DNA from: Pseudoxanthomonas daejeonensis | GTDB taxonomy: Bacteria; Pseudomonadota; Gammaproteobacteria; Xanthomonadales; Xanthomonadaceae | Length of the DNA: 64,000 bases | Direction: 5' to 3' | Assembly: GCF_010093205.1 (NCBI RefSeq) | Contig: NZ_PDWN01000014.1 | Coordinates: 1-64,000, forward strand | Shown: positions 44,016 to 51,353 of the stretch, piece after piece | Layout of the letters: each line of letters opens with the position of its first letter | Numbering within the stretch: the stretch's first letter is position 1 | Made by a program: the position numbers and the translations under genes | The notes under the pieces: generated by a model | Seen by the model: the letters and a program-made list of their open reading frames with translations, nothing else | Told to the model about the DNA's origin: nothing | Databases searched by the model: none

Positions 44016-44043
44016 TTGACAACTGATATCACAATGATATCTT
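44016..44043 (+). promoter_or_regulatory. SPFH operon promoter overlapping a TGATATC direct repeat
   Basis: Exact -35 TTGACA (44016-44021), 16-base spacer, -10 TATCTT (44038-44043). Two TGATATC boxes (44024-44030 and 44035-44041) lie 11 bases apart, one helical turn, inside the spacer and -10. The first is the palindrome TGATATCA. Proteins of the ribbon-helix-helix class bind such tandem boxes, and one is encoded in the operon. Confidence 0.65.
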
Positions 44044-44068
44044 TTGTCGGCGACCCAGGAGATCCGCC

Positions 44069-44944
44069 ATGAAAGAGCTTCCGATCCGTTCCCTGCCCGG
44101 CATTCCCGTCCTCATCGTGGCCCTGCTCGCCAGTCTGGCGGCGGCCTGGCTGTTCGCCCGTGGCGTCGGCGTGGCCGGCATGGAGGGCGGCGGCATGTCC
44201 GTCATCGCCTCGGCCGTGCTGGCCCTGGCCATCATCCTGGCCATCACCGGCCTGTACTCGATCCAGCCCAACCAGGCCGCGGTGCTGAGCCTGTTCGGCA
44301 AGTACGTGGGCACGGTCAAGGAAGCCGGCCTGCGCTGGAACAACCCCTTCTACTCCAAGCGCAAGATCAGCCAGCGCGTGCGCAACTTCGAGAGCGGCAA
44401 GCTCAAGGTCAACGACCTGGACGGCAGCCCGATCGAGATCGCCGCGGTGATCGTGTGGCAGGTGGTGGATGCCTCCGAGGCGGTGTTCAACGTCGACGAC
44501 TACGAAAACTTCGTCCACATCCAGTCCGAATCGGCGCTGCGGGCGATGGCGGCCAGCTATCCCTACGACCAGCACGACGAGGGCCAGACCGCGCTGCGCA
44601 GCCATCCGCAGGAAATCTCCGACCACCTGCAGGCGCAGATCGCCGAACGCCTGGGCACCGCCGGCGTCGAGGTGATCGAAGCGCGGATCAGCCATCTGGC
44701 GTACGCGCCGGAAATCGCCCAGGTGATGCTGCAGCGGCAGCAGGCCAACGCGGTGATCGCCGCACGCACGCGGATCGTGGCCGGCGCGGTGGGCATGGTC
44801 GAGATGGCCCTGGCCGAGCTGCAGAAGAACGGCGTGGTGCAGCTGGACGAGGAGCGCAAGGCGCAGATGGTCAGCAACCTGCTCGTCGTGCTGTGCGGCG
44901 AACGCGGCATGCAGCCGGTACTCAACGCCGGCTCGTTGTACTGA
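44069..44944 (+). CDS. SPFH/Band-7 domain membrane protein
   Basis: A 291-aa protein with two membrane segments (about residues 10-30 and 44-65) followed by an SPFH domain ([24 protein letters not shown] and [17 protein letters not shown], quoted in parts). The C-terminal part is helical ([22 protein letters not shown]) as in stomatins, which form ring scaffolds and gather partner proteins. An AGGAG site lies 8 bases before the ATG. First gene of an eight-gene strand-wise run; small membrane, RHH and protease genes follow closely. Confidence 0.9.
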   Translation: MKELPIRSLPGIPVLIVALLASLAAAWLFARGVGVAGMEGGGMSVIASAVLALAIILAITGLYSIQPNQAAVLSLFGKYVGTVKEAGLRWNNPFYSKRKISQRVRNFESGKLKVNDLDGSPIEIAAVIVWQVVDASEAVFNVDDYENFVHIQSESALRAMAASYPYDQHDEGQTALRSHPQEISDHLQAQIAERLGTAGVEVIEARISHLAYAPEIAQVMLQRQQANAVIAARTRIVAGAVGMVEMALAELQKNGVVQLDEERKAQMVSNLLVVLCGERGMQPVLNAGSLY

Positions 44945-44954
44945 GGCGCCGCCG

Positions 44955-45230
44955 GTGGAAGCACTCGTGCCACTGGTCATCGCCATGAGCGGAATGCCCG
45001 CACTGGGTATCGCCGCCTGGTACGCGCGCGCCGACGATGCGCACAGCCGCGGCGCTGCGCTGCGCTGGGCCCTGGTCGCCCTGGCGATGCTGGGCGGCGC
45101 GATCGGCCTCTACTTCGCCGGCGGCAGCACCACCGCCGTGACCACGGTGGTGGTGGCGATGGTGGTGGCGGTCAACGCGCTTCTGGTGTCGGTGGTCCTG
45201 CACCTGCGGCGTAGCGGCGGGAAGCGCTGA
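44955..45230 (+). CDS. Small membrane protein in the SPFH operon
   Basis: A 91-aa protein with three hydrophobic segments (about residues 3-22, 35-54 and 60-82), a basic C terminus (LRRSGGKR) and no known motif. The GTG at 44955 is 10 bases after the SPFH stop; an in-frame ATG at 44985 is an alternative. It may be a membrane partner of the SPFH scaffold. Not recognised beyond that. Confidence 0.65.
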   Translation: MEALVPLVIAMSGMPALGIAAWYARADDAHSRGAALRWALVALAMLGGAIGLYFAGGSTTAVTTVVVAMVVAVNALLVSVVLHLRRSGGKR

Positions 45231-45232
45231 CG

Positions 45233-45412
45233 ATGGCGGAGAAGAAGGCCTATCCCCTGCGGGTCAACGCCGACGTGCTGGCGGCGGCGCAGCGGTGGGC
45301 CGACGACGAGCTGCGCAGCCTCAACGCACAGATCGAGTACGTGTTGCGCGACGCACTGCGCAAGGCAGGCCGGCTGCCCAGGCCGGCCGATGACCAGGAG
45401 GACGAAGGATGA
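45233..45412 (+). CDS. Arc-like ribbon-helix-helix DNA-binding protein
   Basis: A 59-aa protein with the Arc/MetJ fold pattern: a short strand (KKAYPLRVNADV), helix A (LAAAQRWADDELRS) and helix B (NAQIEYVLRDALRKAG), then an acidic tail. RHH proteins bind DNA as dimers on tandem boxes one turn apart, which matches the TGATATC pair at the operon promoter. So it may repress its own operon. Its ATG is 2 bases after the previous stop and its stop overlaps the next start (ATGA). Confidence 0.8.
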   Translation: MAEKKAYPLRVNADVLAAAQRWADDELRSLNAQIEYVLRDALRKAGRLPRPADDQEDEG

Positions 45413-45588
45413 GCACGCGCTGGCAGTACCAGGTGGTCGAATTCAAGCCGAGCCTGATGGGTTCGTTCAAGCAGGACGCATTGCAGGAAGCCCTGGCGCG
45501 CCAGGGACAGCTGGGCTGGGAGCTGGTCCAGATCGTATCGCCCGGCCCGATGATGGCGCTGCTGGCGGTGTTCAAACGCGAAGCCTGA
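45409..45588 (+). CDS. DUF4177 small protein
   Basis: A 59-aa soluble protein (MSTRWQYQVVEFKPSLMG start) with the DUF4177 pattern of alternating strand and helix: LGWELVQIVS then ALLAVFKRE. Function of the domain is not known. The ATG overlaps the RHH stop by 4 bases, so translation is coupled. Its place between a repressor-like gene and membrane genes suggests a partner or accessory role. Confidence 0.78.
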   Translation: MSTRWQYQVVEFKPSLMGSFKQDALQEALARQGQLGWELVQIVSPGPMMALLAVFKREA

Positions 45589-45600
45589 CGGAGTACGCCC

Positions 45601-45723
45601 ATGCTGCATATCGTCCACCTGATCGAACGCCGCCATGGGTCCCGCGCGAGGCCGCTCATCATCGCGCTCGTGGTCGCTTCGGGCAGCGCGCTGCTTGCCG
45701 GCGTGGCGCTGGCGCTGCGCTGA
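45601..45723 (+). CDS. Forty-residue single-span membrane peptide
   Basis: A 40-aa frame (MLHIVHLIERRHGSRARPL then a hydrophobic LIIALVVASGSALLAGVALA) with one predicted membrane helix, basic on the cytoplasmic side. GGAG lies 8-11 bases before the ATG. It starts 12 bases after the DUF4177 stop and lies 24 bases before the protease gene, in step with the operon. Could be a regulatory peptide. Too short to recognise. Confidence 0.55.
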   Translation: MLHIVHLIERRHGSRARPLIIALVVASGSALLAGVALALR

Positions 45724-45747
45724 CCCGCGCAGTATTCGAGGCCGCCC

Positions 45748-46563
45748 GTGCCGCACGCGCACCCGAGCTCCATCGCTCCCGCCTCGGCGATCGAGGACCT
45801 GAAGATCGCCGCGGCCTGGGGCGTGCTCGCCGGCCTGTCTGCCGCCGCGCTGATGCCCTACCTCGCCCAGACCATGCCGGACGCCTTCACCCGGGTCCGC
45901 TTGCCGCTCGGCGTAATTGCCGCCGCACAGGGCGCCCAGGCGCTGGTACTGGTCGGCCTGCTGGCGTGGGCCGGGCTGCGCATGGGCCACCGCGTGGGAC
46001 TGGGCAGCCCGGTGCTGCACGCCTGGCTGGTGGCGCGGCGGCGCCCGGACTGGGCGCGCCTGAAACCGCTGCACGCCGTGCTCCTGGGCATCGCGGCCGC
46101 ACTGGCGATCCTGGCGGTGGCACCGCTGCTCGACCGGGCGATGCCGCCGATGCTGCATCCGCCCGCGTCGGCGACCGCGGGCCTGTCAGCGTTCAACGGC
46201 TTCCTTGCGTCCTTCTACGGCGGCATCGTCGAGGAATTGCTGCTGCGGCTGTTCCTGATGACCCTGCTGCTCTGGATTGTGGCGCGGCGGCGGCGGACAG
46301 CGCTGCCGGATTGGGCCTACTGGCTGGCCATCGTGATCGCCGCGTTGCTGTTCGGCGCCGGACACCTGCCCGCAGCGGCGAACATCTGGGGCCTGGAGCC
46401 GGTGGTGGTGCTGCGCACGCTGCTGCTCAACGGCATCGCCGGGCTCGCCTTCGGCTGGCTGTACTGGAAGCGCGGCCTGGAGATGGCGATGCTCGCGCAC
46501 TTCAGCGCCGACATCGTGTTGCACGTCGCCGTTCCCCTGCTTTGGCCCGGAGCCCTGCCATGA
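45748..46563 (+). CDS. CPBP (Abi/Rce1-type) intramembrane metalloprotease
   Basis: A 271-aa membrane protein with about seven helices. CPBP motifs are present: motif 1 Glu-Glu-x3-Arg in GGIVEELLLRLFL, motif 2 in GAGHLPAAANI with the zinc histidine, and motif 3 HFSADIVLHV. Family members cut after prenyl-like or transmembrane substrates, and some confer bacteriocin immunity. The GTG at 45748 follows the 40-aa gene by 24 bases. Its stop overlaps the next ATG by 3 bases. Confidence 0.88.
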   Translation: MPHAHPSSIAPASAIEDLKIAAAWGVLAGLSAAALMPYLAQTMPDAFTRVRLPLGVIAAAQGAQALVLVGLLAWAGLRMGHRVGLGSPVLHAWLVARRRPDWARLKPLHAVLLGIAAALAILAVAPLLDRAMPPMLHPPASATAGLSAFNGFLASFYGGIVEELLLRLFLMTLLLWIVARRRRTALPDWAYWLAIVIAALLFGAGHLPAAANIWGLEPVVVLRTLLLNGIAGLAFGWLYWKRGLEMAMLAHFSADIVLHVAVPLLWPGALP

Positions 46564-47156
46564 CCGATCGCCGCGAGGACGCATCCTTGACCTTGGCCGC
46601 GCCCGGCAGCCGCGCCGGCTTCTGGCTGTTCGCGCTGACCTTCGTCCTGCCGGTGCTGGTCACTACCCTGGCAGTGGCTGTACCGGTGCTCGCCGGCGGG
46701 CCGCTGAAACTGATCGCGGGCAGCCTGCCACTGACCCTGATTGCCACCCTCGGCGGCATCGCCCTGCTATGCGGCGTCCTCTGGTGGGTACTGGCGAGGC
46801 TCATGCGCCGGCAGGCCCTGGTCCTGTCGCCGGAACTGCTGGAAGTACGCTCCAGCTTCTACCGCTGCCGCATCCCGCTGCGCGAGCTGAAGCTGGACCA
46901 GGCCCGCATCGTCGACCTGGACGAGCACACCGAACTGCGCACGATGCTCAAGACCAACGGCTTCGGCCTGCCCGGCTTCCACAGCGGCTGGTTCCTGCTG
47001 CGCAACCGGCGGCGCAGCTTCGTCGCCATCGCCGACGGCCGCCGCAAGCTGTGGCTGCCCGGCAGCGGCAAGCACGACCTGCTCCTCGAAGCGACCGATC
47101 CGGCCGCACTGCTCGCGCGCCTGCGCGCGCTGGCGATGTCGGGCGGGCGTGGCTAA
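46560..47156 (+). CDS. PH-like domain membrane protein
   Basis: A 198-aa protein with two membrane helices (about residues 22-45 and 55-80), then a beta-rich domain (VLSPELLEVRSSFYRCRIPLRELKLDQARIVD, quoted in part: LEVRSSFYRCRIPL) that looks like the bacterial PH domain. It resembles the PH-type proteins often next to CPBP genes. The ATG overlaps the protease stop, so the two are coupled. A role in presenting or gating the protease is a guess. Confidence 0.72.
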   Translation: MTDRREDASLTLAAPGSRAGFWLFALTFVLPVLVTTLAVAVPVLAGGPLKLIAGSLPLTLIATLGGIALLCGVLWWVLARLMRRQALVLSPELLEVRSSFYRCRIPLRELKLDQARIVDLDEHTELRTMLKTNGFGLPGFHSGWFLLRNRRRSFVAIADGRRKLWLPGSGKHDLLLEATDPAALLARLRALAMSGGRG

Positions 47157-47165
47157 CCTGCGTCG

Positions 47166-47969
47166 ATGCGAACGTACCCCGCCCCGCTCCACGCCCGCCT
47201 GCTGAACACCGCCGACATCGAACTGTGGCCGGCGGCGCTGCTCCGGGCCCGCGGCAATGCCGACGCGCGCGCACTGTCGCGCGCCCATGCCGTCCTGCGG
47301 CGCAAGCGCGATGGCCGCTACCTGGCCGCGGCGCTGCCTGAAGGCCTGCTGCCGCTGGTGCCGCGGCTGGCAAACGAAGCCGGCATCGACGAGGCGCTGG
47401 ACCTGCTTGAAGCCGATGGCAGGCGCGGTCCGGCGCGTGCGCCGCGGACGCTGCCGCTGCACCGCCTGCAGGAACGGCTGGAGGCGCTGGGTATCGACGA
47501 CGGTTATGCGCGTCGTACCGGACTGTCGCTGGTCGCCGAGCCGGAGTGGCTGCTGCTGGCCGACTTCGATCGCTATCGCCGCCCCCTGTGGCTGCAACCG
47601 GTCGCAGCGCGATCCTGGCAGGCGATGCGTCGCGCCGCCGCGACGGACGGCATCGGGCTCGAATCCATTTCCGGTTATCGCAGCCACGACTACCAGCTGG
47701 GCATCTTCGAGCGGAAATTCGCACGCGGCCAGTCGCTCGCGCAGATCCTCGCGGTGAATGCCGCTCCGGGCTACAGCGAACACCACGGTGGTCGCGCACT
47801 GGACATCGGCACCCCGGGCGAGCCGGCGGCGGAGGAATCGTTCGAGGCCACGCCGGCGTTCGCCTGGCTGTCGAGCCATGCCGCCGCGCACGGGTTCACG
47901 ATGAGCTACCCGCGCGCAAACCCGCACGGCATCGTGTACGAGCCGTGGCACTGGAGTTTCGCCGGTTGA
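47166..47969 (+). CDS. D-alanyl-D-alanine carboxypeptidase, M15B (VanY-type)
   Basis: A 267-aa zinc peptidase of family M15. Zinc-binding SxHxxGxAxD appears as SEHHGGRALDIG and the catalytic/zinc pair as YEPWHWSFAG. No signal peptide or membrane segment is seen, unusual for an enzyme of the cell wall, so it may act on cytoplasmic recycling products or use another export route. The N-terminal 100 residues do not match the family. It starts 9 bases after the PH-protein stop and ends the operon. Confidence 0.85.
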   Translation: MRTYPAPLHARLLNTADIELWPAALLRARGNADARALSRAHAVLRRKRDGRYLAAALPEGLLPLVPRLANEAGIDEALDLLEADGRRGPARAPRTLPLHRLQERLEALGIDDGYARRTGLSLVAEPEWLLLADFDRYRRPLWLQPVAARSWQAMRRAAATDGIGLESISGYRSHDYQLGIFERKFARGQSLAQILAVNAAPGYSEHHGGRALDIGTPGEPAAEESFEATPAFAWLSSHAAAHGFTMSYPRANPHGIVYEPWHWSFAG

Positions 47970-47991
47970 ACCAGCGCCGGCGCTGGTCGGC

Positions 47992-48005
47992 TTGACCTGG
48001 ATCAA
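47992..48005 (+). promoter_or_regulatory. FNR-type box upstream of cytochrome b561
   Basis: TTGACCTGGATCAA matches TTGAY-N4-ATCAA with one base changed from the strict consensus. A -10-like GATACT (48027-48032) would place the start near 48040, so the box centre is at about -41.5. This is a second FNR-like promoter in the window. Confidence 0.65.
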
Positions 48006-48062
48006 GAGGCCGGGCCTGGATGGGCAGATACTCCAGCCCATCCCCATCGCCATGCCGCCATC

Positions 48063-48632
48063 GTGCCCCAGCAGCCACCTGCCCGTTACCCGCGTGGAAT
48101 CATCGCGCTGCACTGGATCACCCTGCTCCTGCTGATCGCGGTCTACGCGACGATGGAACTGCGCGGCGTGTTCCCGCGCGGCAGCGCACCCCGCGACGCG
48201 ATGAAAACGGCGCACTACTTCCTGGGCATTACGGTCTTTGCCCTGACCTGGCTGCGCCTCGGCCTGCGCCTGTCCGGCCGCATTCCGCCGATCACGCCGC
48301 AGCCGCCTAAGTGGCAGTCGATGATGGCCGCGCTCGTCGCACTCGTGCTGTATGGCCTGCTGCTGGCGATGCCCGTCATCGGCTATCTGATCCTGAATGC
48401 CGAAGGTCACGCCCCGGCCATCGCCGGGATGCAGCTGCCGCTCCTGATTCCCGCGCAGCCAGGCCTGGCCGAAAGCCTTGAGGGCTGGCACGAACGCATC
48501 GCCGTGGCGGGCTACTGGCTGGTCGGATTGCATGCGCTGGCGGCCATCTACCACCACCACGTACGCCGCGACGATGCGCTGTTGCGGATGTCGTTGCGCC
48601 GCCGGGCTCCGGTCAATCCTGGGAACGGTTGA
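48063..48632 (+). CDS. Cytochrome b561 (superoxide oxidase CybB type)
   Basis: A 189-aa inner-membrane di-heme cytochrome b with four membrane helices. Heme histidines are His17 (IALHWI), His51 (KTAHYFLG), His143 (EGWHERIA) and His157 (GLHALAAIYHHH). CybB proteins pass electrons between superoxide and ubiquinone. The GTG at 48063 is the only start in frame that keeps helix 1; an ATG upstream is out of frame. Its 3' end overlaps the AlkA-type gene by 20 bases on the opposite strand. Confidence 0.9.
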   Translation: MPQQPPARYPRGIIALHWITLLLLIAVYATMELRGVFPRGSAPRDAMKTAHYFLGITVFALTWLRLGLRLSGRIPPITPQPPKWQSMMAALVALVLYGLLLAMPVIGYLILNAEGHAPAIAGMQLPLLIPAQPGLAESLEGWHERIAVAGYWLVGLHALAAIYHHHVRRDDALLRMSLRRRAPVNPGNG

Positions 48633-49287
48633 CGGGCTTCTTCGTTTCGGTGGTGAAGTCGGCGATGCGCCACAGGTACAGGCTGGCGTAGCTGCGGTAA
48701 GGCCCCCACTTCTCGCCGCGCGCGAGCAGCTCCTTCGGCGTCGGCATCGCTTCCTGCCTGTCCACCTTCTGCGCACCCTTGCGGATGCCCAAGTCGTCGA
48801 TGGGCAGGACGTCGGGCCGCCCGAGGCGGAACATCAGCATCATCTCGACCGTCCACCTGCCGATGCCGCGTACCGGCACCAGCGCGGCGACGATCTCGTC
48901 CTGGTGCATGGTCGACATGCGACGCAGGTCCGGGATCTCGCCCTGCGCCTCACGCGCGGCGAGGTCGCGCAGCGCAAGGGCCTTGTTCCCGGAAACGCCG
49001 CAGGCACGCAACGCGGTGTCGTCGATCCGGCCCAGGGTGTCGTGGTGCAGGCGGGTACTGCCGATCGCAGTCTCCACGCGACCGACAATGGTTGAAGCGG
49101 CCTTGCCCGACAGCTGCTGGAACAGGATTGCGCGGGCCAGCGCATCGACAGGATCGAATGGTTTGCGCCAGCGCGGTTCGGCCGGCAGCGGCCCCAGCCG
49201 CTTCATCCACGCGCCGAGCTTGCGGTCGCGCCGCGACAGGTGCTCGTAGGCGGCGTCCACGTCGAACCCGCGCGCATGGCGGGGCAT
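48613..49287 (-). CDS. DNA-3-methyladenine glycosylase (AlkA/HhH-GPD)
   Basis: A 224-aa base-excision repair enzyme that removes alkylated purines. The HhH-GPD core is LVPVRGIGRWTVEMMLMF followed by GRPDVLPIDDLGIRKG, with the catalytic aspartate in PIDD. Upstream FQQLSGKAASTIVGRV is the usual helix. It lacks an N-terminal AlkA domain, so it is like the compact bacterial 3-MeA glycosylases. Its start is 2 bases after the stop of the DUF423 gene (TGACCATG). Confidence 0.92.
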   Translation of the reverse strand: MPRHARGFDVDAAYEHLSRRDRKLGAWMKRLGPLPAEPRWRKPFDPVDALARAILFQQLSGKAASTIVGRVETAIGSTRLHHDTLGRIDDTALRACGVSGNKALALRDLAAREAQGEIPDLRRMSTMHQDEIVAALVPVRGIGRWTVEMMLMFRLGRPDVLPIDDLGIRKGAQKVDRQEAMPTPKELLARGEKWGPYRSYASLYLWRIADFTTETKKPVNRSQD

Positions 49288-49289
49288 GG

Positions 49290-49652
49290 TCAGCGCCTCA
49301 CCGAATCGACGGCCAGCAGGATCCAGCTGGCCATCAGCAGCGTGCCGCCGAACGGTGCCAGCCGCGTGGGCCAGCCCAGCAGCGCGCCCCCGGCCAGACT
49401 GCCGGCGAACAGGAGCGTGCCCAGCAACAGGCCCGCCAGCGCCAGCCAGCGCAACCGGCGCGCCGGCGCCTGGGCCAAGGCCACCAGCACCGCGCCGTGG
49501 GCGAACGCGTAAAGGCTCGCGGTCTGCAGGTTGCCGCGCGCGTGCGCATCGGCGATGCCATGGGCCGCGTATGCCGAGGCTCCGATCGCCAGCGCGGCCA
49601 GTACCGCACCGCTCGCCGCAAGCCAGGCTCCCGCCGGTCCGTTCCGCTGCAT
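49290..49652 (-). CDS. DUF423 family membrane protein
   Basis: A 120-aa protein with four hydrophobic helices and the DUF423 marks GASAYAAHG near the N terminus, YAFAHGAVLVALA and APFGGTLLMASW at the end. Function is unknown, often found near DNA repair or envelope genes. The ATG at 49652 was chosen over a GTG 3 bases earlier. Coupled to the glycosylase gene. Confidence 0.8.
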   Translation of the reverse strand: MQRNGPAGAWLAASGAVLAALAIGASAYAAHGIADAHARGNLQTASLYAFAHGAVLVALAQAPARRLRWLALAGLLLGTLLFAGSLAGGALLGWPTRLAPFGGTLLMASWILLAVDSVRR

Positions 49653-49691
49653 CACCCTGCCCCGTCGTCATCGCGCTGGCCGCGAGCCTAA

Positions 49692-49724
49692 ACGAAAAAG
49701 CGCCGCTTGCGCGGCGCTTTTCGT
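49692..49724 (-). terminator. Rho-independent terminator, symmetric
   Basis: GCGCCGC (49700-49706) pairs with GCGGCGC (49711-49717) around TTGC. The flanks AAAAA and TTTT make it work in both directions. On the minus strand it ends the SRPBCC gene (stop at 49760), with TTTTT after the stem. Confidence 0.9.
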
Positions 49725-49759
49725 GGATCCGTATCCCGGCCGGCGATGCCGGCCCCGGG

Positions 49760-50920
49760 TTACTTGATTGCCCAGTAGATGTCGTAGGTGCCTTCGGCGG
49801 TGAAGGACTTGTCGATGCCACCCTTCCAGATCTCGTACGGACGATCGGTCACTTCGTAGCCGTGGGTCAGCGACCAGGCACGCAGCGCGTTGCGGGCGGC
49901 ATCCAGCTCGGCCATGTAGCCGGTGTAGGACGCGAACGCGGCGCGGCGCGGCTCGGTGCGGATGTACTCGACCGGAGCGCCTGCCGGCACCGTCACCTTC
50001 AGCGGCTCGCCTTCGGCGGCCAGCTGCTCGGCGACGTTTTCGGCCGGGGTATCGGTCTCCGGCTCCGGCGTTTCGCCGGCCAGCGGGGCCTGCACGGCCT
50101 GCGCGACCTTGCGGCGGACCGGCACGGCCACGTCGAACGCGTACTTCTCGGCGCCGAAATCGGTGGTGATGATGCGCACCGGACCAGCAGCTTCAAGACC
50201 CGGGTTGGCTTCAAGCGTGCGCTTGATCCATTCCTGGTTGTTCTTGATGGACTGCTTGATCGCCTCGTTGTTGCGCTCGATGTTGCCGGCGTTGACCACC
50301 AGCAGGTCCAGCGCGGGCACGTCGACGATCTTCAGGCCGGTGAGCGGAACGCCTTCGGCGCGATAGTCGAAGTTCGGCACCGTCGCCAGCATGTTGGCCA
50401 TGCGGCTCAGGCCCAGCTTGACGTCGTCGCCGACGTGGCGGCTGACGTACAGGCCCGCGTAGCGACCCAGCAGGTTCCAGCCGTAGTCGACGTCGTAGGT
50501 CTGGGTGATCTTGACGTTGCGGTTGTTCTTGCCGGTCGGCTCGAGCAGGAACTGCACGGTCTTGTCGCTGCCGCGGCGTTCGTCCTCGACCTTGATCACG
50601 ACCTTCTCGTTGGGGACGCTTTCGACGATCTCCCAGCTGCCCTGGCCGACGTGCGCTTCGGTGGAAGCGTAGTCGAGGCGGGAGCCGACGCCGGACTCGG
50701 CACCGGTGACGTTCAGCTGCATCTTCGGATCGCGCAGGACCAGCGGGTTCCAGTCCTTGAAGCGGCGAAGGTTGTTCACCGTGTCATAGGCGATGGTCAT
50801 CTTGCGGTTGGTCTCGACGCTCTCCGAAATGTGCCGGTGCGAAGGCAGAACCAGACCGACCGCCAGGGCCAGAACAGCAACGATGCCCAAGGCGATCAGG
50901 AACTCGATAATGCGGGTCAT
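49760..50920 (-). CDS. SRPBCC (START-like) protein with GyrI-like C terminus
   Basis: A 386-aa protein with one N-terminal membrane helix (residues 5-24, IIEFLIALGIVAVLALAVG) then a polyketide-cyclase-type SRPBCC domain (about 30-185) and a second domain (about 195-386) that resembles the effector-binding GyrI/AraC fold (VPVRRKVAQ, SYTGYMAELDAARNALRAW, KGGIDKSF). Both folds hold small hydrophobic ligands. A charged proline-rich insert is near residues 285-310. The ligand is not known. Ends at the symmetric terminator. Confidence 0.82.
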   Translation of the reverse strand: MTRIIEFLIALGIVAVLALAVGLVLPSHRHISESVETNRKMTIAYDTVNNLRRFKDWNPLVLRDPKMQLNVTGAESGVGSRLDYASTEAHVGQGSWEIVESVPNEKVVIKVEDERRGSDKTVQFLLEPTGKNNRNVKITQTYDVDYGWNLLGRYAGLYVSRHVGDDVKLGLSRMANMLATVPNFDYRAEGVPLTGLKIVDVPALDLLVVNAGNIERNNEAIKQSIKNNQEWIKRTLEANPGLEAAGPVRIITTDFGAEKYAFDVAVPVRRKVAQAVQAPLAGETPEPETDTPAENVAEQLAAEGEPLKVTVPAGAPVEYIRTEPRRAAFASYTGYMAELDAARNALRAWSLTHGYEVTDRPYEIWKGGIDKSFTAEGTYDIYWAIK

Positions 50921-51171
50921 TCAGCAGTCTCCGGCGCCGATCCACGGCAAGTTGGCAATGCGAGCCGCGAATCGTAGCAGGCTTCGCCGTCCGCGCGCAG
51001 CCAGCAGCGAGGACGGAGCCACGATAAACGGAATTCTTACACCCGGCTCGCCGGATGTCCCCCATGGACAGGGCGGGCGCGCCCAAGTTCCTGCCCGGGC
51101 CGGACGCCCGCTGAACGGACCTGTGTCCGCGCAATCGCAGGCTGCCCGGCCGCCCTGGCCCCGAGGCCCGT
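50921..51171. other. Gap between SRPBCC gene and duplicated fragment
   Basis: No gene or strong repeat is seen in this part of the 433-base gap (50921-51353). AT-rich ATAAACGGAATTCTTA at 51023-51038 may be part of the SRPBCC promoter, read on the minus strand. The remaining bases, 51172-51353, hold the duplicated fragment and a 52-base spacer. Confidence 0.4.
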
Positions 51172-51271
51172 CGCGCTGCGGCGGGCCGGACATCCTGACC
51201 CTCAGACCCGTTGGAGCTCGAACGCCTTGAGGACCGCGCGGGTGCGGTCGCGCACGCCGAGCTTGCTCAGG
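51172..51271 (-). pseudogene. Duplicated 3' fragment of the response-regulator gene
   Basis: These 100 bases repeat 51324-51423 with a single difference (C for A at 51210 versus 51362, giving ELQRV instead of ELQLV before the stop). It includes the codons for LSKLGVRDRTRAVLKAFEL and about 30 bases after the stop. The copies are offset by 152 bases. It has no start and cannot make a protein alone. Near identity suggests a recent event. Confidence 0.85.
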
Positions 51272-51353
51272 GTGAGCGGGCGCGGCTTGCGAGCCCCCGG
51301 CTCGCGCGCCTGCGAACGCCCGCCGCGCTGCGGCGGGCCGGACATCCTGACCC

